The notes: generated from the sequence alone by a model not told the origin. Positions 19,434-28,654 are shown, counted from the first letter of the stretch. The stretch: 64,000 nt of DNA from Halomonas urmiana (GCF_005780185.1 NZ_VBUI01000015.1:1-64000); one strand, 5' to 3'. Numbers and translations are program-made.

Positions 19434-20849
19434 TCAACGCAGGTGCTTGCGCTCGCTGGAGGAGGGGATGCCCATCCCCTCGCGATATTTCGCGACCGTG
19501 CGTCGCGCCACACTGATACCGGCCTCGTCGAGCAGGGCGACCAGCCTGCTGTCCGAGAGGGGCTTGCGGGGCGGCTCGTCCTGGATCAGCTTGCGGATGC
19601 GCGCGCGAATGGCGGTGCTGGAGTGGGCGTCGCCCTCGCCACTGCCGCCCACCTGGCTCGAGAAGAAGTACTTGAGCTCGAACATGCCGCGCGGGGTGTG
19701 GATGAACTTCTGGGTGGTGACCCGCGAGATGGTTGATTCGTGCATCTCCACGACCTGGGCGATATCGGCCAGGATCAGCGGCTTCATGGCCTCCTCGCCG
19801 CGCTCCAGGAAGTCGAGCTGGCGCACCATGATCTCGCGACCCACCCGCAGCAGGGTGTCGTTGCGGCTGGAGAGACTCTTCATCAGCCAGCGCGCCTCCT
19901 GCAGGTGATCCTTGAGGAACTGGTTGTCCGCGCTCTTGTCGGCGCGACGGATCAAGGCGGCATAGTCCGGCTGGATGCGCAGGCGCGGCATGGCCTCGGG
20001 GTTGAGTTCCACCTGCCAGCCCTCGCGGGTATGGCGGGCCACGAGGTCGGGAATCACGTAGTCGCTGTCGCCCTCGCCGAAGGCGCTGCCGGGGCGCGGG
20101 TCCAGCGAGCGCACCAGGCCGATCGCCGTGTCGAGGGCCTCGTCGTCGAGGCCGAGGCGGCGCTTGAGCAGGCGGCGATCGTCGCCGGCCAGCGCCTCGA
20201 GGAACTGGCGCACCAGGCGGCGGGCCTGGGGCAGTAACGGGGTGTCGTCGGGCAGCGTGGCGAGCTGCAGCATCAGGCACTCGCGCAGGTCGCGGGCGAA
20301 GACACCGGTGGGCTCGAACTGTTGGAGGCGCAGCAGCACCTGCTCGACTTCCCGGCTCCTGAGCCCCGCCAGGCCCTGGGCCTTGAGCCCGTCGCGGATC
20401 TCTTCCAGGGGCGGGGTGAGATAGCCGTCGCCATTGATGCCATCGATCAGGCTCTCGGCGATGCGCATCTGGCGCTCGTCCAGGTCGGTCATCGCCAGCT
20501 GCCAGGCCAGGTGACCCTGGAGGCTCTGGCCGGCGGCCTGGCGTTCGAAGTCGGGCGCCTCGCCGCCGGCGGGTGAGCTGCCCAGATCCTGATAGGTGTC
20601 GGACCAGTCGCTGTCGGTGGTGAGTTCGGTGGGGATCTCGCTGGCCCAATCATCGTCGGGCGTCTCACTCACCGCCTGTTCGCCGAACTCTTCCTCGACG
20701 TCCAGCAGGGGGTTGGATTCCAGCGCCTGCTGGATCTCCTGGCGCAGGTCCAGGGTCGAGAGCTGCAGCAGGGCGATGGCCTGCTGCAGTTGGGGGGTCA
20801 TGGTCAGCTGGGTGCCGACGCGAAGCTGCAGGGAAGCCTTCATGGCCAT
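19434..20849 (-). CDS. rpoN: RNA polymerase sigma-54 factor RpoN
   Basis: RpoN directs RNA polymerase to -24/-12 promoters that need AAA+ activators. The 471-residue protein has the Gln/Leu-rich region I at residues about 1-50 (MTPQLQQAIALLQLSTLDLR), an acidic region II (about 55-105), the core-binding domain, the HTH with STISRVTTQKFIHTPRG and the diagnostic RpoN box ARRTVAKYREG near the C-terminus. The second ATG two codons in is an equally possible start. It heads the rpoN-hpf-ptsN-rapZ-ptsO cluster and has a perfect sigma-54 promoter consensus upstream. Confidence 0.97.
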   Translation of the reverse strand: MAMKASLQLRVGTQLTMTPQLQQAIALLQLSTLDLRQEIQQALESNPLLDVEEEFGEQAVSETPDDDWASEIPTELTTDSDWSDTYQDLGSSPAGGEAPDFERQAAGQSLQGHLAWQLAMTDLDERQMRIAESLIDGINGDGYLTPPLEEIRDGLKAQGLAGLRSREVEQVLLRLQQFEPTGVFARDLRECLMLQLATLPDDTPLLPQARRLVRQFLEALAGDDRRLLKRRLGLDDEALDTAIGLVRSLDPRPGSAFGEGDSDYVIPDLVARHTREGWQVELNPEAMPRLRIQPDYAALIRRADKSADNQFLKDHLQEARWLMKSLSSRNDTLLRVGREIMVRQLDFLERGEEAMKPLILADIAQVVEMHESTISRVTTQKFIHTPRGMFELKYFFSSQVGGSGEGDAHSSTAIRARIRKLIQDEPPRKPLSDSRLVALLDEAGISVARRTVAKYREGMGIPSSSERKHLR

Positions 20850-20921
20850 GTGAGGAGTTCCCTCGACGTGCCGAAAATTTCCACCCTAGCCGCTGGGCGC
20901 GGGGGGTGCAACCAAAGAATT

Positions 20922-20937
20922 AGCAACAATCGTGCCA
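20922..20937 (-). promoter_or_regulatory. Perfect sigma-54 (-24/-12) promoter upstream of rpoN
   Basis: Read on the minus strand the bases are TGGCACGATTGTTGCT, an exact match to the consensus TGGCACG-N4-TTGCW with ten bases between the GG and GC. It faces rpoN; the expected start of transcription is near 20911, leaving a leader of about 62 bases. This suggests that rpoN is regulated by its own product, either as a true promoter needing an enhancer-binding protein or as a site where sigma-54 polymerase blocks read-through. Confidence 0.7.
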
Positions 20938-21003
20938 GGCGCAAGCAGCATGCCGTCGGCGAATAACGATATTTATATCAGCGTATTACGATAGAGAAGG
21001 CGA

Positions 21004-21729
21004 TCAGAGGCGGAAGTCCTGGCCCAGGTAGACGTCGCGGACGCGCTGGTTGGCCAGTATCGCCTCGGCATCCCCCTCGGCGATGATCCGACCGTCGCCG
21101 ACGATGTAGGCGGTGTCGCAGATGTCCAGGGTCTCGCGGACGTTGTGGTCGGTAATCAGTACGCCGATGTCGCGCGCCTTGAGCTGGCGGATGATGCCCT
21201 TGATCTCGCCCACCGAGATCGGATCGACCCCGGCGAAGGGCTCGTCGAGCAGGATGAAGGCGGGCTCGGTGGCCAGCGCCCGGGCGATCTCGACCCGCCG
21301 CCGCTCGCCCCCGGAGAGGCTCATGCCGAGGTTGTCGCGAATGTGGCTCACGTGGAAGTCCTCGAGCAGCTCCTCGAGACGCCGCACGCGGCCCTGGCGG
21401 TCGAGGTCGCGGCGCGTCTCGAGGATCGCCATGATGTTGTCGGCGACCGACAGCTTGCGAAAGATCGAGGCCTCCTGAGGCAGGTAGCCGATACCGGCCC
21501 GGGCGCGCTCGTGCATGGCCGCCGTCGACAGGTCAAGCTCGTCGATATGCACCGCGCCGGCATCGGCGCGCACCAGGCCGACGATCATGTAGAAGGAGGT
21601 GGTCTTGCCGGCCCCGTTGGGTCCGAGTAGGCCGACGATCCGGCCCTGCTCGATGGAGAGGCTGATGTCCTGCACCACCCGGCGCCGCTTGTAGCTCTTG
21701 GCCAGGTGTTCGGCCCTCAGAGTCTTCAT
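21004..21729 (-). CDS. lptB: LPS export ABC transporter ATP-binding protein LptB
   Basis: LptB is the cytoplasmic ATPase that drives LPS extraction by LptFG and its push along LptC-LptA-LptD. It is 241 residues from ATG 21729, with Walker [10 protein letters not shown] (36-44), the Q-loop YLPQEASIF, signature LSGGERRR and Walker [14 protein letters not shown]. The ATG overlaps the lptA stop (TGATG). A longer open frame upstream runs through lptA in another frame and was rejected. The 154-base gap to rpoN carries the sigma-54 promoter. Confidence 0.97.
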   Translation of the reverse strand: MKTLRAEHLAKSYKRRRVVQDISLSIEQGRIVGLLGPNGAGKTTSFYMIVGLVRADAGAVHIDELDLSTAAMHERARAGIGYLPQEASIFRKLSVADNIMAILETRRDLDRQGRVRRLEELLEDFHVSHIRDNLGMSLSGGERRRVEIARALATEPAFILLDEPFAGVDPISVGEIKGIIRQLKARDIGVLITDHNVRETLDICDTAYIVGDGRIIAEGDAEAILANQRVRDVYLGQDFRL

Positions 21730-22259
21730 CACGGGCCGTCCTGCTGTTCGGGCTCGAGGGTCATCCGCACGCGCTGGCTTTCCTCGACACCCTGCGCATT
21801 GGAACGCGCCTGGACGACGCGACGATCGAGGAAGTATTCGAGGTAGCCGCCGTCGAAGGTGTCGCCGCCCTGGTGGAGCTCGGCGCGGTCGATCAGCTCG
21901 ATGCGCCGTTCGGCGACATGATAGACCACGGTGCGTCCCCAGCCGCGCACCAAGGGCTCGTCCTGGGCGGGCTTTTGCTCGATGTAAGCACGCTCGCCGG
22001 TGGCGGTGGCGAGGGTGAGCTGGCCCTGGTCGTTGCGGCGGATCTCCACCCGCGTGCCGGTCAGCTGCATGCTGCCCTGGCGGATCTCCACGTCGCCGGT
22101 GTAGACGGCGGTACCGGCGCGATCGTCGAGGTCGAGGCGGTCGGCCTCCACCTGGATCGGGGCGCTGGCATCTCCCTCCAGGGCCAGGGCCGGGGCGCTG
22201 CCGAGCAGCAGGCCGATGACGCCGAGGGTCAGCAGGGGGGCGAAGGGAGCTCGCATCAT
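21729..22259 (-). CDS. lptA: Periplasmic LPS-bridge protein LptA
   Basis: LptA forms the periplasmic bridge that carries LPS from LptC to LptD. The 176-residue protein has a signal peptide ([23 protein letters not shown]) and an OstA/beta-jellyroll domain starting [20 protein letters not shown], with the repeated [14 protein letters not shown] pattern. It overlaps lptC by ATGA and lptB by TGATG, so lptCAB is translationally coupled. The first or second Met can be the start. Confidence 0.94.
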   Translation of the reverse strand: MMRAPFAPLLTLGVIGLLLGSAPALALEGDASAPIQVEADRLDLDDRAGTAVYTGDVEIRQGSMQLTGTRVEIRRNDQGQLTLATATGERAYIEQKPAQDEPLVRGWGRTVVYHVAERRIELIDRAELHQGGDTFDGGYLEYFLDRRVVQARSNAQGVEESQRVRMTLEPEQQDGP

Positions 22260-22840
22260 GACTCGGGGGCCTCGCGGGTGTCGGGCGGGTGGTGGCCGCG
22301 CACATTGTCGGTTAGTCGAGCGCGGTTGTCATCGATCCAGGCATCGAAGCGCTCGCCGCGCATCCGCTGGGGCGGCTGGCGCAGCAGCGCCGGTGTCTCG
22401 CTCCAGGCATGGCCGCTGACGGCGTCGAAGTGCAGTATCTCGGTGTCCAGCTGCCAGCGCTCGGCCGGGGCCAGCAGGCGCGCATCACCAGTCAGGGTCA
22501 GCGGGTTGCCGCCCGCGCCCAGGGTGCCGTGATCGCCGCTGGCCAGCCAGACCCGGCCCGACGTGTCGTAGAGCCGTCCCTTTGGTTGCTCGAGGCGGGT
22601 GACGTCGTCATGGGGGGTGTGGGACAGGCGCGGCGTGTCGAGGCGCTGATGAGGCTGGCCCGCCGCGTCGAAGCGCGTCAGGCGGGCGTCCTCCAGGTAG
22701 TAGTCGGGCTCGCCCGATGCGTCGCCCGGCACCGGGCCGGGCAGCGGCGCCTCCTGCAGGTCGAGCAGGGCCAATCCGCCGCCCAGAGCGAGCAGCAGCA
22801 GCAGCAATCCGGTGCGAAAGCCGGGTCGCGGCAGGCCCAT
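22256..22840 (-). CDS. lptC: LPS export protein LptC
   Basis: LptC anchors the LptB2FG complex to the LptA bridge. The 194-residue protein has a single N-terminal membrane helix (about 8-25, [19 protein letters not shown]) and a periplasmic jellyroll domain with the [20 protein letters not shown] pattern of the family. It lies between kdsC (3-base gap) and lptA (ATGA overlap), the common kdsD-kdsC-lptC-lptA-lptB order. Confidence 0.92.
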   Translation of the reverse strand: MGLPRPGFRTGLLLLLLALGGGLALLDLQEAPLPGPVPGDASGEPDYYLEDARLTRFDAAGQPHQRLDTPRLSHTPHDDVTRLEQPKGRLYDTSGRVWLASGDHGTLGAGGNPLTLTGDARLLAPAERWQLDTEILHFDAVSGHAWSETPALLRQPPQRMRGERFDAWIDDNRARLTDNVRGHHPPDTREAPES

Positions 22841-22843
22841 GGA

Positions 22844-23401
22844 TCAGGTCGTGCCGTGCAGGTAGGTGTCGAGTACGGCGTCCCAGTGCCCTTGGGCCTG
22901 CAGCAGGGTGTCGCAGATCTCCCGCACCGCGCCATGGCCGCCTACGGCCTCGGTGACCCAGTCGGCATGCTTGCGGATATAGGACGGCGCGCCGGGCACG
23001 CTGATGCCGACCCCGGCGCGCCGGATGGCGGCCACGTCGGGCATGTCGTCACCGCAGTAGGCGACCTGATCGAGCTCCATCTCCAGGCGAGCGCACAGCT
23101 CGCGCAGCACGGTCAGCTTCTTCTCGGCGCCCTGGAAGACGTGTTGGATGCCCAGCGCGGCGGCGCGACGGCTGACCATCGGCGAGTCGCGCCCGGTGAT
23201 CAGGGCCACCACGATGCCGGCGCGCTGGAGGAGCTTGATGCCGTGGCCGTCGAGGGTGTGAAAGGCCTTGATCTCGACGCCATCGGTCTGGAAGTAGAGG
23301 CGTCCGTCGGTGAGTACGCCGTCCACGTCGAGGGCCAGCAGGCGCACGCGCCGCAGGCGGTCGACGAGCTGGCTGTCGAGCAGGGGGGGGTCGAGGCTCA
23401 T
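22844..23401 (-). CDS. kdsC: 3-deoxy-D-manno-octulosonate 8-phosphate phosphatase
   Basis: KdsC removes phosphate from Kdo-8-P to give Kdo for the LPS inner core. The 185-residue HAD-family protein has the nucleophile motif LLALDVDGVLTDG, motif II LITGRDSPMV and motif III YCGDDMPD. As in other C0-type HAD phosphatases there is no cap domain and the enzyme is expected to be a tetramer. The start at ATG 23401 was preferred to one 14 codons upstream. It is followed directly by lptC. Confidence 0.95.
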   Translation of the reverse strand: MSLDPPLLDSQLVDRLRRVRLLALDVDGVLTDGRLYFQTDGVEIKAFHTLDGHGIKLLQRAGIVVALITGRDSPMVSRRAAALGIQHVFQGAEKKLTVLRELCARLEMELDQVAYCGDDMPDVAAIRRAGVGISVPGAPSYIRKHADWVTEAVGGHGAVREICDTLLQAQGHWDAVLDTYLHGTT

Positions 23402-23447
23402 GGTATCTCCGGTCGAGGGTCGGGCGATAGCGGATGGTCGCAAGGGG

Positions 23448-24443
23448 TCAGATGACGCCGCTCGCGAGCAGGTCGTGCATGTGCAGGGCGCCGATCGGGC
23501 GACCGTCGGCGTCGACCACGGCCAGCGCCGAGATGCGCCCGTCCTCCATCAGGCGGACCGCCTCGGCGGCCAGGGTATCGGGGGCGATGCGCTTGCCGGG
23601 GCGGGTCATGACGTCGTCGACGGTGAGCCCCGAGAGATCGCTGTGCTGGTCGAGGGTGCGGCGCAGGTCGCCGTCGGTGTAGACCCCGGCCAGGCGGCCG
23701 TCCTCGCCCACCACGCAGGTAAAGCCCAGCCCCTGGCGAGTGATCTCCAGCAGCGCATCGCGCAGGGGGCTGCCCAGCGGCACCGCGGGCAGCCGATTGC
23801 CCTGGTGCATCAGGTCGACGACCCGCAGCAGCAGGCGCTTGCCGAGGCTGCCGCCGGGGTGAGACAGCGCGAAGTCCTCGGCGGTGAAGCCGCGTGACTC
23901 GAGCAGTGCCACGGCCAGGGCATCGCCCAGCGCGAGGGCGGCCGTGGTGGATGAGGTCGGTGCCAGGTCCAGCGGGCAGGCCTCGCGTTCGACGCCGGCA
24001 TCCAGGTGGGCGTCGGCATGGCGCCCCAGGGTCGAGCCTGGGCGGCCGGTCATGCTGATCAGCGGCGTGCCCATGCGCTTGAGCAGGGGCAGCAGGGCGG
24101 TGACCTCGGCGGTCTCGCCGGAGTAGGAGAGCGCCAGCACCACGTCGCCCGGGGTGATCATGCCCAGATCGCCGTGGCTGGCCTCGCCGGGATGCACGAA
24201 GAAGGCCGGGGTGCCGGTGCTGGCTAGTGTCGCGGCGATCTTGCCGGCGATGTGGCCCGACTTGCCCATGCCGGTGACCACCACGCGGCCGCGACAGGCC
24301 AGGATCAGTCGGCAGGCATGGTCGAAGGCCTCGTCGAGGCGTTCGGACAGGGCCGCCACGGCCTGCTGTTCCAGTTCCAGGGTGCGGCGGGCACTGTCGC
24401 GCAGGAGGGAAATGCCGGCCGCGGAAGGGGTGTCATTGGTCAT
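23448..24443 (-). CDS. kdsD: D-arabinose 5-phosphate isomerase
   Basis: KdsD converts ribulose 5-phosphate to arabinose 5-phosphate, the first step toward Kdo. It is 331 residues from ATG 24443: a SIS sugar-isomerase domain (VVVTGMGKSGHIAGKIAATL, HPGEASHGDLGMI, LALSYSGETAEV) followed by two CBS domains (about 200-330, VDDVMTRPGKRIAPD). A possible longer start is not conserved in type. It is in the kdsD-kdsC-lpt operon, 40 bases after yrbG. Confidence 0.95.
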   Translation of the reverse strand: MTNDTPSAAGISLLRDSARRTLELEQQAVAALSERLDEAFDHACRLILACRGRVVVTGMGKSGHIAGKIAATLASTGTPAFFVHPGEASHGDLGMITPGDVVLALSYSGETAEVTALLPLLKRMGTPLISMTGRPGSTLGRHADAHLDAGVEREACPLDLAPTSSTTAALALGDALAVALLESRGFTAEDFALSHPGGSLGKRLLLRVVDLMHQGNRLPAVPLGSPLRDALLEITRQGLGFTCVVGEDGRLAGVYTDGDLRRTLDQHSDLSGLTVDDVMTRPGKRIAPDTLAAEAVRLMEDGRISALAVVDADGRPIGALHMHDLLASGVI

Positions 24444-24483
24444 GGCAGTGATTGTTGCCCGTTGTGAGGTTTCACTCAAGGGG

Positions 24484-25434
24484 TCAGGCCGCGGGGGAGA
24501 GGCTAGTGCTCCCCAACCAGGCGAGATAGGCGAGGTAGCCAAGCAGCAGCAGGGCCCCGGGCAGTCGTCCCAGGTGGCCGCGCCGATTCCACAGCAGCAG
24601 CGCCCCCAGCGCCAGGGTCAGCAGTAGCATCACGGGGTAGTCGCGGCCGGCCGCGGCGGGGTCGGTGGCGCCTGGCGCCAGCAGGGCGGGAACGGGCAGC
24701 ACGGTCAGCATGTTGAACAGGTTGGAGCCGATGACGTTGCCGATCGCCAGGTCATGGTGGCGCTTGATGGCGCTGGCGACGCAGGCGGCGAGTTCCGGCA
24801 GGCTGGTGCCGATGGCCACCACGGTCAGGCCGATCGTCAGCTCGCTGACGCCGAGTCCGCGGGCCAGTTCGCTGGCGCCCCATACCAGGGCGCGGGAGCT
24901 GGCGATCATGATCACCAGGGTGCCGGCCAGCCAGGCCAGGGCCTGGCCCAGCGGCATGCCGGGAATCTCGCCACCGGTCTCATCGTCCGGGGTGTCGGCG
25001 CGAAACAGCCACCACAGGCTGAACACCAGCAGCACCAGCAGCAGCACGCCGTCGAGGCGGTCGAGGTGGCCGTTGGCCAGCGCGTAGCCGGCCAGGCCAG
25101 TGGCGCCGAGCAGCAGCGGCAGCTCGCGACGCACGATGGAGAAGCGCACCGGGATCGGCACCACCAGGGCGGTCACGCCCAGCACCAGGGCGATGTTGGC
25201 GATGTTGGAGCCCAGCGCATTGCCGATGGCCAGGTCCGGCGCGCCATCCAGGGAGGCCATCACCGAGACCACGATCTCCGGGGCCGAGGTGCCCAGCGAG
25301 ACGATGGTCATGCCCACCAACAGGGTACTCATGCCGGCCCGCCAGGCGGTGGCGGCGGCGGCTCCGACGAAGCGGTCGGCGCTCCACAGCAGGCCGATGA
25401 AACCGAGCGACACGATCAGCAGGGGAACCAGCAT
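24484..25434 (-). CDS. yrbG: Sodium/calcium exchanger family protein YrbG
   Basis: A K+-independent Na+/Ca2+ exchanger-like inner-membrane protein of 316 residues with about ten membrane helices. It has the two inverted ion-binding repeats of the family: TIVSLGTSAPEIVVS with NALGSNIAN in the first half and TVVAIGTSLPELAAC with NVIGSNLFN in the second. It is first in the operon leading to kdsD, as in E. coli. The physiological ion is not established for this family branch. It is divergent from mlaF. Confidence 0.92.
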   Translation of the reverse strand: MLVPLLIVSLGFIGLLWSADRFVGAAAATAWRAGMSTLLVGMTIVSLGTSAPEIVVSVMASLDGAPDLAIGNALGSNIANIALVLGVTALVVPIPVRFSIVRRELPLLLGATGLAGYALANGHLDRLDGVLLLVLLVFSLWWLFRADTPDDETGGEIPGMPLGQALAWLAGTLVIMIASSRALVWGASELARGLGVSELTIGLTVVAIGTSLPELAACVASAIKRHHDLAIGNVIGSNLFNMLTVLPVPALLAPGATDPAAAGRDYPVMLLLTLALGALLLWNRRGHLGRLPGALLLLGYLAYLAWLGSTSLSPAA

Positions 25435-25550
25435 GGCGAGATCCGGAGCGGGAATGAAGGGCGCACATTGAACATGCCGGGCACCGGCGGTGCAAGGGGC
25501 CCCTCGAGGCGCTGGCGCGCCAGGGCATAGTTAGGATACGATGTTCGACA

Positions 25551-25586
25551 ATTTTGCGAAGGATGCTGATTTTGCGAAGGAAGCTG
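25551..25586 (+). repeat. 18-bp tandem duplication just before mlaF
   Basis: ATTTTGCGAAGGATGCTG is followed at once by ATTTTGCGAAGGAAGCTG, 17 of 18 bases identical. It is low in GC for this window. If translation began at ATG 25541 instead of 25592 the repeat would be in frame and code a doubled (N/D)FAK(D/E)A hexapeptide. Each copy also carries a GAAGG that could act as a ribosome binding site. Confidence 0.85.
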
Positions 25587-25591
25587 ATGCA

Positions 25592-26404
25592 ATGACGGAC
25601 TCCCCCTTCGTGGAAGTGGAGAGCCTGCACTTCTCCCGCGGCGAGAAGGAGATCTTCCGCGGCGTCGATCTGGCGATCCCGCGAGGGCGGATCACCGCCA
25701 TCATGGGCCCCAGCGGCACCGGCAAGACCACCCTGCTCAAGATGATCGGCGGCCAACTCACGCCCGATGCCGGTCGTGTGTGCATCGATGGCCAGGATGT
25801 CCATGCGCTGTCTCGCCGGGACCTGTTCGGCTTGCGCCGGCGGATGGGCATGCTCTTCCAGAGCGGGGCACTGTTCTCGGACCTGGATGTCTACGAGAAC
25901 GTGGCCTTTCCGCTGCGCGTGCATACCGATCTGCCCGAGGCGATGATCCGCGATCTGGTGCTGATGAAACTGCAGGCGGTGGGGCTGCGCGGGGCCCGTG
26001 GGCTGATGCCGTCGGAACTCTCCGGCGGCATGGCGAGGCGCGTGGCGCTGGCCCGTGCGATCGCCCTGGACCCGGAGCTGATCCTCTATGACGAGCCCTT
26101 CGCGGGGCAGGATCCCATCTCCATGGGTGTGCTCGTGCAGCTGGTCAAGCGCCTGAACGAGGCGCTAGGGCTGACGGCGGTGGTGGTCTCCCACGACATC
26201 AAGGAGACCCTGAGCATCGCCGATTACGTCTACGTGATCTCCGACGGCCAGGTGATGGCTCACGGCACCCCGGCGAGCCTCGACGCGGACCGCGACCCGC
26301 GGGTCAGCCAGTTCATGCACGGCGAGCCGGACGGTCCGGTGCCGTTCCACTACCCGGCGATGGACTTTCACGCCGACATCCTGGGCACCGGGGGGCCGCA
26401 ATGA
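25592..26404 (+). CDS. mlaF: Phospholipid transport ATPase MlaF
   Basis: MlaF is the ATPase of the MlaFEDB complex, which moves phospholipids between the outer and inner membrane via MlaC. From ATG 25592 it has 270 residues, with Walker [10 protein letters not shown], the Q-loop [20 protein letters not shown], signature ELSGGMARR, Walker [13 protein letters not shown] and switch His in VVVSHD. An in-frame ATG at 25541 with TTAGGA before it would add 17 residues coded by a tandem repeat. It overlaps mlaE by ATGA. Confidence 0.95.
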   Translation: MTDSPFVEVESLHFSRGEKEIFRGVDLAIPRGRITAIMGPSGTGKTTLLKMIGGQLTPDAGRVCIDGQDVHALSRRDLFGLRRRMGMLFQSGALFSDLDVYENVAFPLRVHTDLPEAMIRDLVLMKLQAVGLRGARGLMPSELSGGMARRVALARAIALDPELILYDEPFAGQDPISMGVLVQLVKRLNEALGLTAVVVSHDIKETLSIADYVYVISDGQVMAHGTPASLDADRDPRVSQFMHGEPDGPVPFHYPAMDFHADILGTGGPQ

Positions 26405-27183
26405 TCGAGCGAATTCACCGCCTGGGACGACGCGGCTGTGACGTAATGGAGTCCCTGGGGCGGGCCGGGATCTTCCTCGGACAATCGGCGGTGGGCGTGC
26501 CGAGCCGCGAGGGCCTGCGTCTGTGGGTGAGCCAGATGCACTTCGTCGGCGTGATGTCGCTGGCCATCGTGCTGGTCTCGGGGCTGTTCATCGGCATGGT
26601 GCTGGCCCTGCAGGGCTACACCATCCTGGTCGATTTCGGCGCCGAGCAGGCGCTGGGGCAGATGGTGGCCCTGTCACTCCTGCGCGAGCTGGGTCCGGTG
26701 GTGGCGGCGCTGCTTTTCGCCGGGCGAGCCGGCTCCGCCCTGACCGCCGAGATCGGCCTGATGAAGGCCACCGAGCAGCTCACCAGCATGGAGATGATCG
26801 GTGTCGACCCGCTGCGTCGCGTGATCGCGCCGCGGCTCTGGGCCGGCTTCGTGGCCCTGCCGCTGCTGACCATCGGCTTCAGCGCCGTAGGGGTCTGGGG
26901 CGGTCAGCTGGTCGGCGTCGAGTGGCTGGGGGTGTTCGAGGGCTCCTACTGGGGGAACATGCAGGCCAGTGTCGAATTCTTCGATGACGTCGGCAACGGC
27001 CTGATCAAGAGCGTGGTATTTGCCCTGGTGGTGACCTGGATCGCGGTCTTCCAGGGCTACGACCTGATTCCCACCTCGGAAGGCATCTCGCGTGCCACCA
27101 CCCGCACGGTGGTCTATTCCTCTCTGGCGGTACTGGGCCTGGATTTCCTGCTCACCGCCCTGATGTTCGGAGAGCTTTCCTGA
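26401..27183 (+). CDS. mlaE: Phospholipid transport permease MlaE
   Basis: MlaE is the integral-membrane permease of the Mla ABC transporter. The 260-residue protein has an N-terminal amphipathic helix and about five membrane helices, with the MlaE/permease motif [16 protein letters not shown], the [20 protein letters not shown] coupling segment and the conserved [11 protein letters not shown] loop. Its stop codon lies in the second copy of a 13-base repeat (CTGATGTTCGGAG, 27160 and 27180). Confidence 0.96.
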   Translation: MIERIHRLGRRGCDVMESLGRAGIFLGQSAVGVPSREGLRLWVSQMHFVGVMSLAIVLVSGLFIGMVLALQGYTILVDFGAEQALGQMVALSLLRELGPVVAALLFAGRAGSALTAEIGLMKATEQLTSMEMIGVDPLRRVIAPRLWAGFVALPLLTIGFSAVGVWGGQLVGVEWLGVFEGSYWGNMQASVEFFDDVGNGLIKSVVFALVVTWIAVFQGYDLIPTSEGISRATTRTVVYSSLAVLGLDFLLTALMFGELS

Positions 27184-27199
27184 TGTTCGGAGCAAACGG

Positions 27200-27664
27200 A
27201 TGAAGCGCAGCAAGACGATGGAGCTCGGGGTCGGCCTATTCATGTTGGCCGGTATCCTGGGCCTGGTGTTCCTGGGGCTCCGAGTCAGCGGGCTCAGCCT
27301 GAGCGTGCCCAGCGAGACCTTCCGGCTCGAGGCCAACTTCGCCAACATCGGCGGCCTCAAGCCGCGGGCGCGGGTCACCATGGCCGGGGTCACCGTGGGG
27401 CGGGTCGAGAGCATCGAGCTGGACACCGACTGGTACGATGCGCGGGTGGTGATGGAGCTCGACGGTGAACTGGAAGGGCAACTGCCCGAGGACAGCACCG
27501 CCGCCATCCTCACCGCGGGCCTGCTGGGCGAGCAGTACATCGGCCTCTCGGTGGGCGGCGCCCCCGAGACCCTTGGCGACGGAGACACCTTGCGCGACAC
27601 CCAGTCGGCCCTGGTACTGGAAGAGCTTATCCAGCAGTTCGTGACCAGCATGGTCAAGGAGTAA
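27200..27664 (+). CDS. mlaD: MCE-domain lipid-binding protein MlaD
   Basis: MlaD forms the hexameric MCE ring on the periplasmic side of MlaE and hands lipids to MlaC. The 154-residue protein has one N-terminal membrane helix (about 7-27) and a single MCE domain (FRLEANFANIGGLKPRARVT, then AGVTVGRVESI) ending LGDGDTLRDTQSALVLEELI. GGAGCAAACGG before the ATG provides the ribosome binding site, and the GGAG belongs to a duplicated 13-base segment. Confidence 0.95.
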   Translation: MKRSKTMELGVGLFMLAGILGLVFLGLRVSGLSLSVPSETFRLEANFANIGGLKPRARVTMAGVTVGRVESIELDTDWYDARVVMELDGELEGQLPEDSTAAILTAGLLGEQYIGLSVGGAPETLGDGDTLRDTQSALVLEELIQQFVTSMVKE

Positions 27665-27668
27665 CGAC

Positions 27669-28319
27669 ATGAAGACGATGCACCTACGTGCCCTGTTCGC
27701 CGGGCTCTGCCTGATGCTGGTGGCCCTGCCACTGATGGCTGCCCCGTCCGACCCGCGTCCCGAGCAGATGATTCGCGACAGCATCGACGACCTGATGACG
27801 CGCATCGAAGGGCGCGAGGCCTACTTTGCCGATCACCTCGATGAGCTCGAGGCCATCGTCGACGATAGCCTCGAGGACGTGGCCGACTTTCGCTATATCG
27901 GCGCCAGCGTGATGGGTCGCTACTTCGGCAACGCCACGCCGCAGCAGCGCTCGCGCTTCGTCCAGACCTTCCGCAAGACGTTGATCGACACCTATGCCAA
28001 GGGGCTGGTGACCTTCGACTACCGCGAGATTCGCGTGCTCGACAACCAGCAGGCCTCGCGCTATGAGGACCAGGCCAGCGTGGCCATGGAGGTGGTGGCC
28101 AACGACGGCACCGTCTATCCCGTCAGCTACTCCCTGCGTCTGGACGACGGGCAGTGGAAGGTGGTCAACGTGATCGTCAACGGCATCAACCTGGGGCTGA
28201 CCTTTCGCAACCAGTTCGATCAGGCCATGCGCGATCACAACCGCGACTACGGCGCGGTGATCGAGGGCTGGTCGCCCGACCTCGCTGTCGAGGAGCTGGA
28301 GCAGGGCGGTAGCGCATGA
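27669..28319 (+). CDS. mlaC: Periplasmic phospholipid carrier MlaC
   Basis: MlaC shuttles phospholipid across the periplasm between MlaA-OmpC and MlaD. The 216-residue precursor has a clear signal peptide (LRALFAGLCLMLVALPLMA, cleavage before APSDP) and the MlaC/Tol-Ttg2 domain with DFRYIGASVMGRYFGNATP and the KVVNVIVNGINLGLTFRNQF block near the end. It follows mlaD by 4 bases and overlaps mlaB by ATGA. Confidence 0.95.
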   Translation: MKTMHLRALFAGLCLMLVALPLMAAPSDPRPEQMIRDSIDDLMTRIEGREAYFADHLDELEAIVDDSLEDVADFRYIGASVMGRYFGNATPQQRSRFVQTFRKTLIDTYAKGLVTFDYREIRVLDNQQASRYEDQASVAMEVVANDGTVYPVSYSLRLDDGQWKVVNVIVNGINLGLTFRNQFDQAMRDHNRDYGAVIEGWSPDLAVEELEQGGSA

Positions 28320-28654
28320 GTGTGCTGCTCGAGCAGCACGGCTCGCGCCTGGAGGCCGATGAGCGTCGCCTGGCGGTGACCGGGGAGGTTGACTTCGGGG
28401 TGGCCTCGGCGATGGCCGAGGCCGGCCGTGACTGGCTGGCGGCCCGGCCGACGGGCAGCGAGGTGACCTTCGACCTGAGCGGCGTCGGCCGCGTCAGCAG
28501 CGCCGCCCTGAGCGTGCTGCTGGAGTGGACGCGCCGGGCCCGCCAGGCGGGCGTGCGGGTCGCGTGCGTACGCCTCTCGCCGCCCCTCGAGCGGCTGACC
28601 CGGGTCGCGGGGCTCGACACCCTGCTGCCGTTGGGGGCCGCCGAGGCCGCCTGA
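28316..28654 (+). CDS. mlaB: STAS-domain protein MlaB
   Basis: MlaB is the small cytoplasmic STAS subunit that stabilises MlaF in the complex. It is 112 residues with the STAS fold: a first strand RRLAVTGEVDFG, then VTFDLSGVGRVSSAALSVLL, where the SSAALSVLL segment is at the conserved N-terminus of the key helix. It is coupled to mlaC by an ATGA overlap and ends the mlaFEDCB operon; the next gene lies 150 bases away. Confidence 0.9.
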   Translation: MSVLLEQHGSRLEADERRLAVTGEVDFGVASAMAEAGRDWLAARPTGSEVTFDLSGVGRVSSAALSVLLEWTRRARQAGVRVACVRLSPPLERLTRVAGLDTLLPLGAAEAA

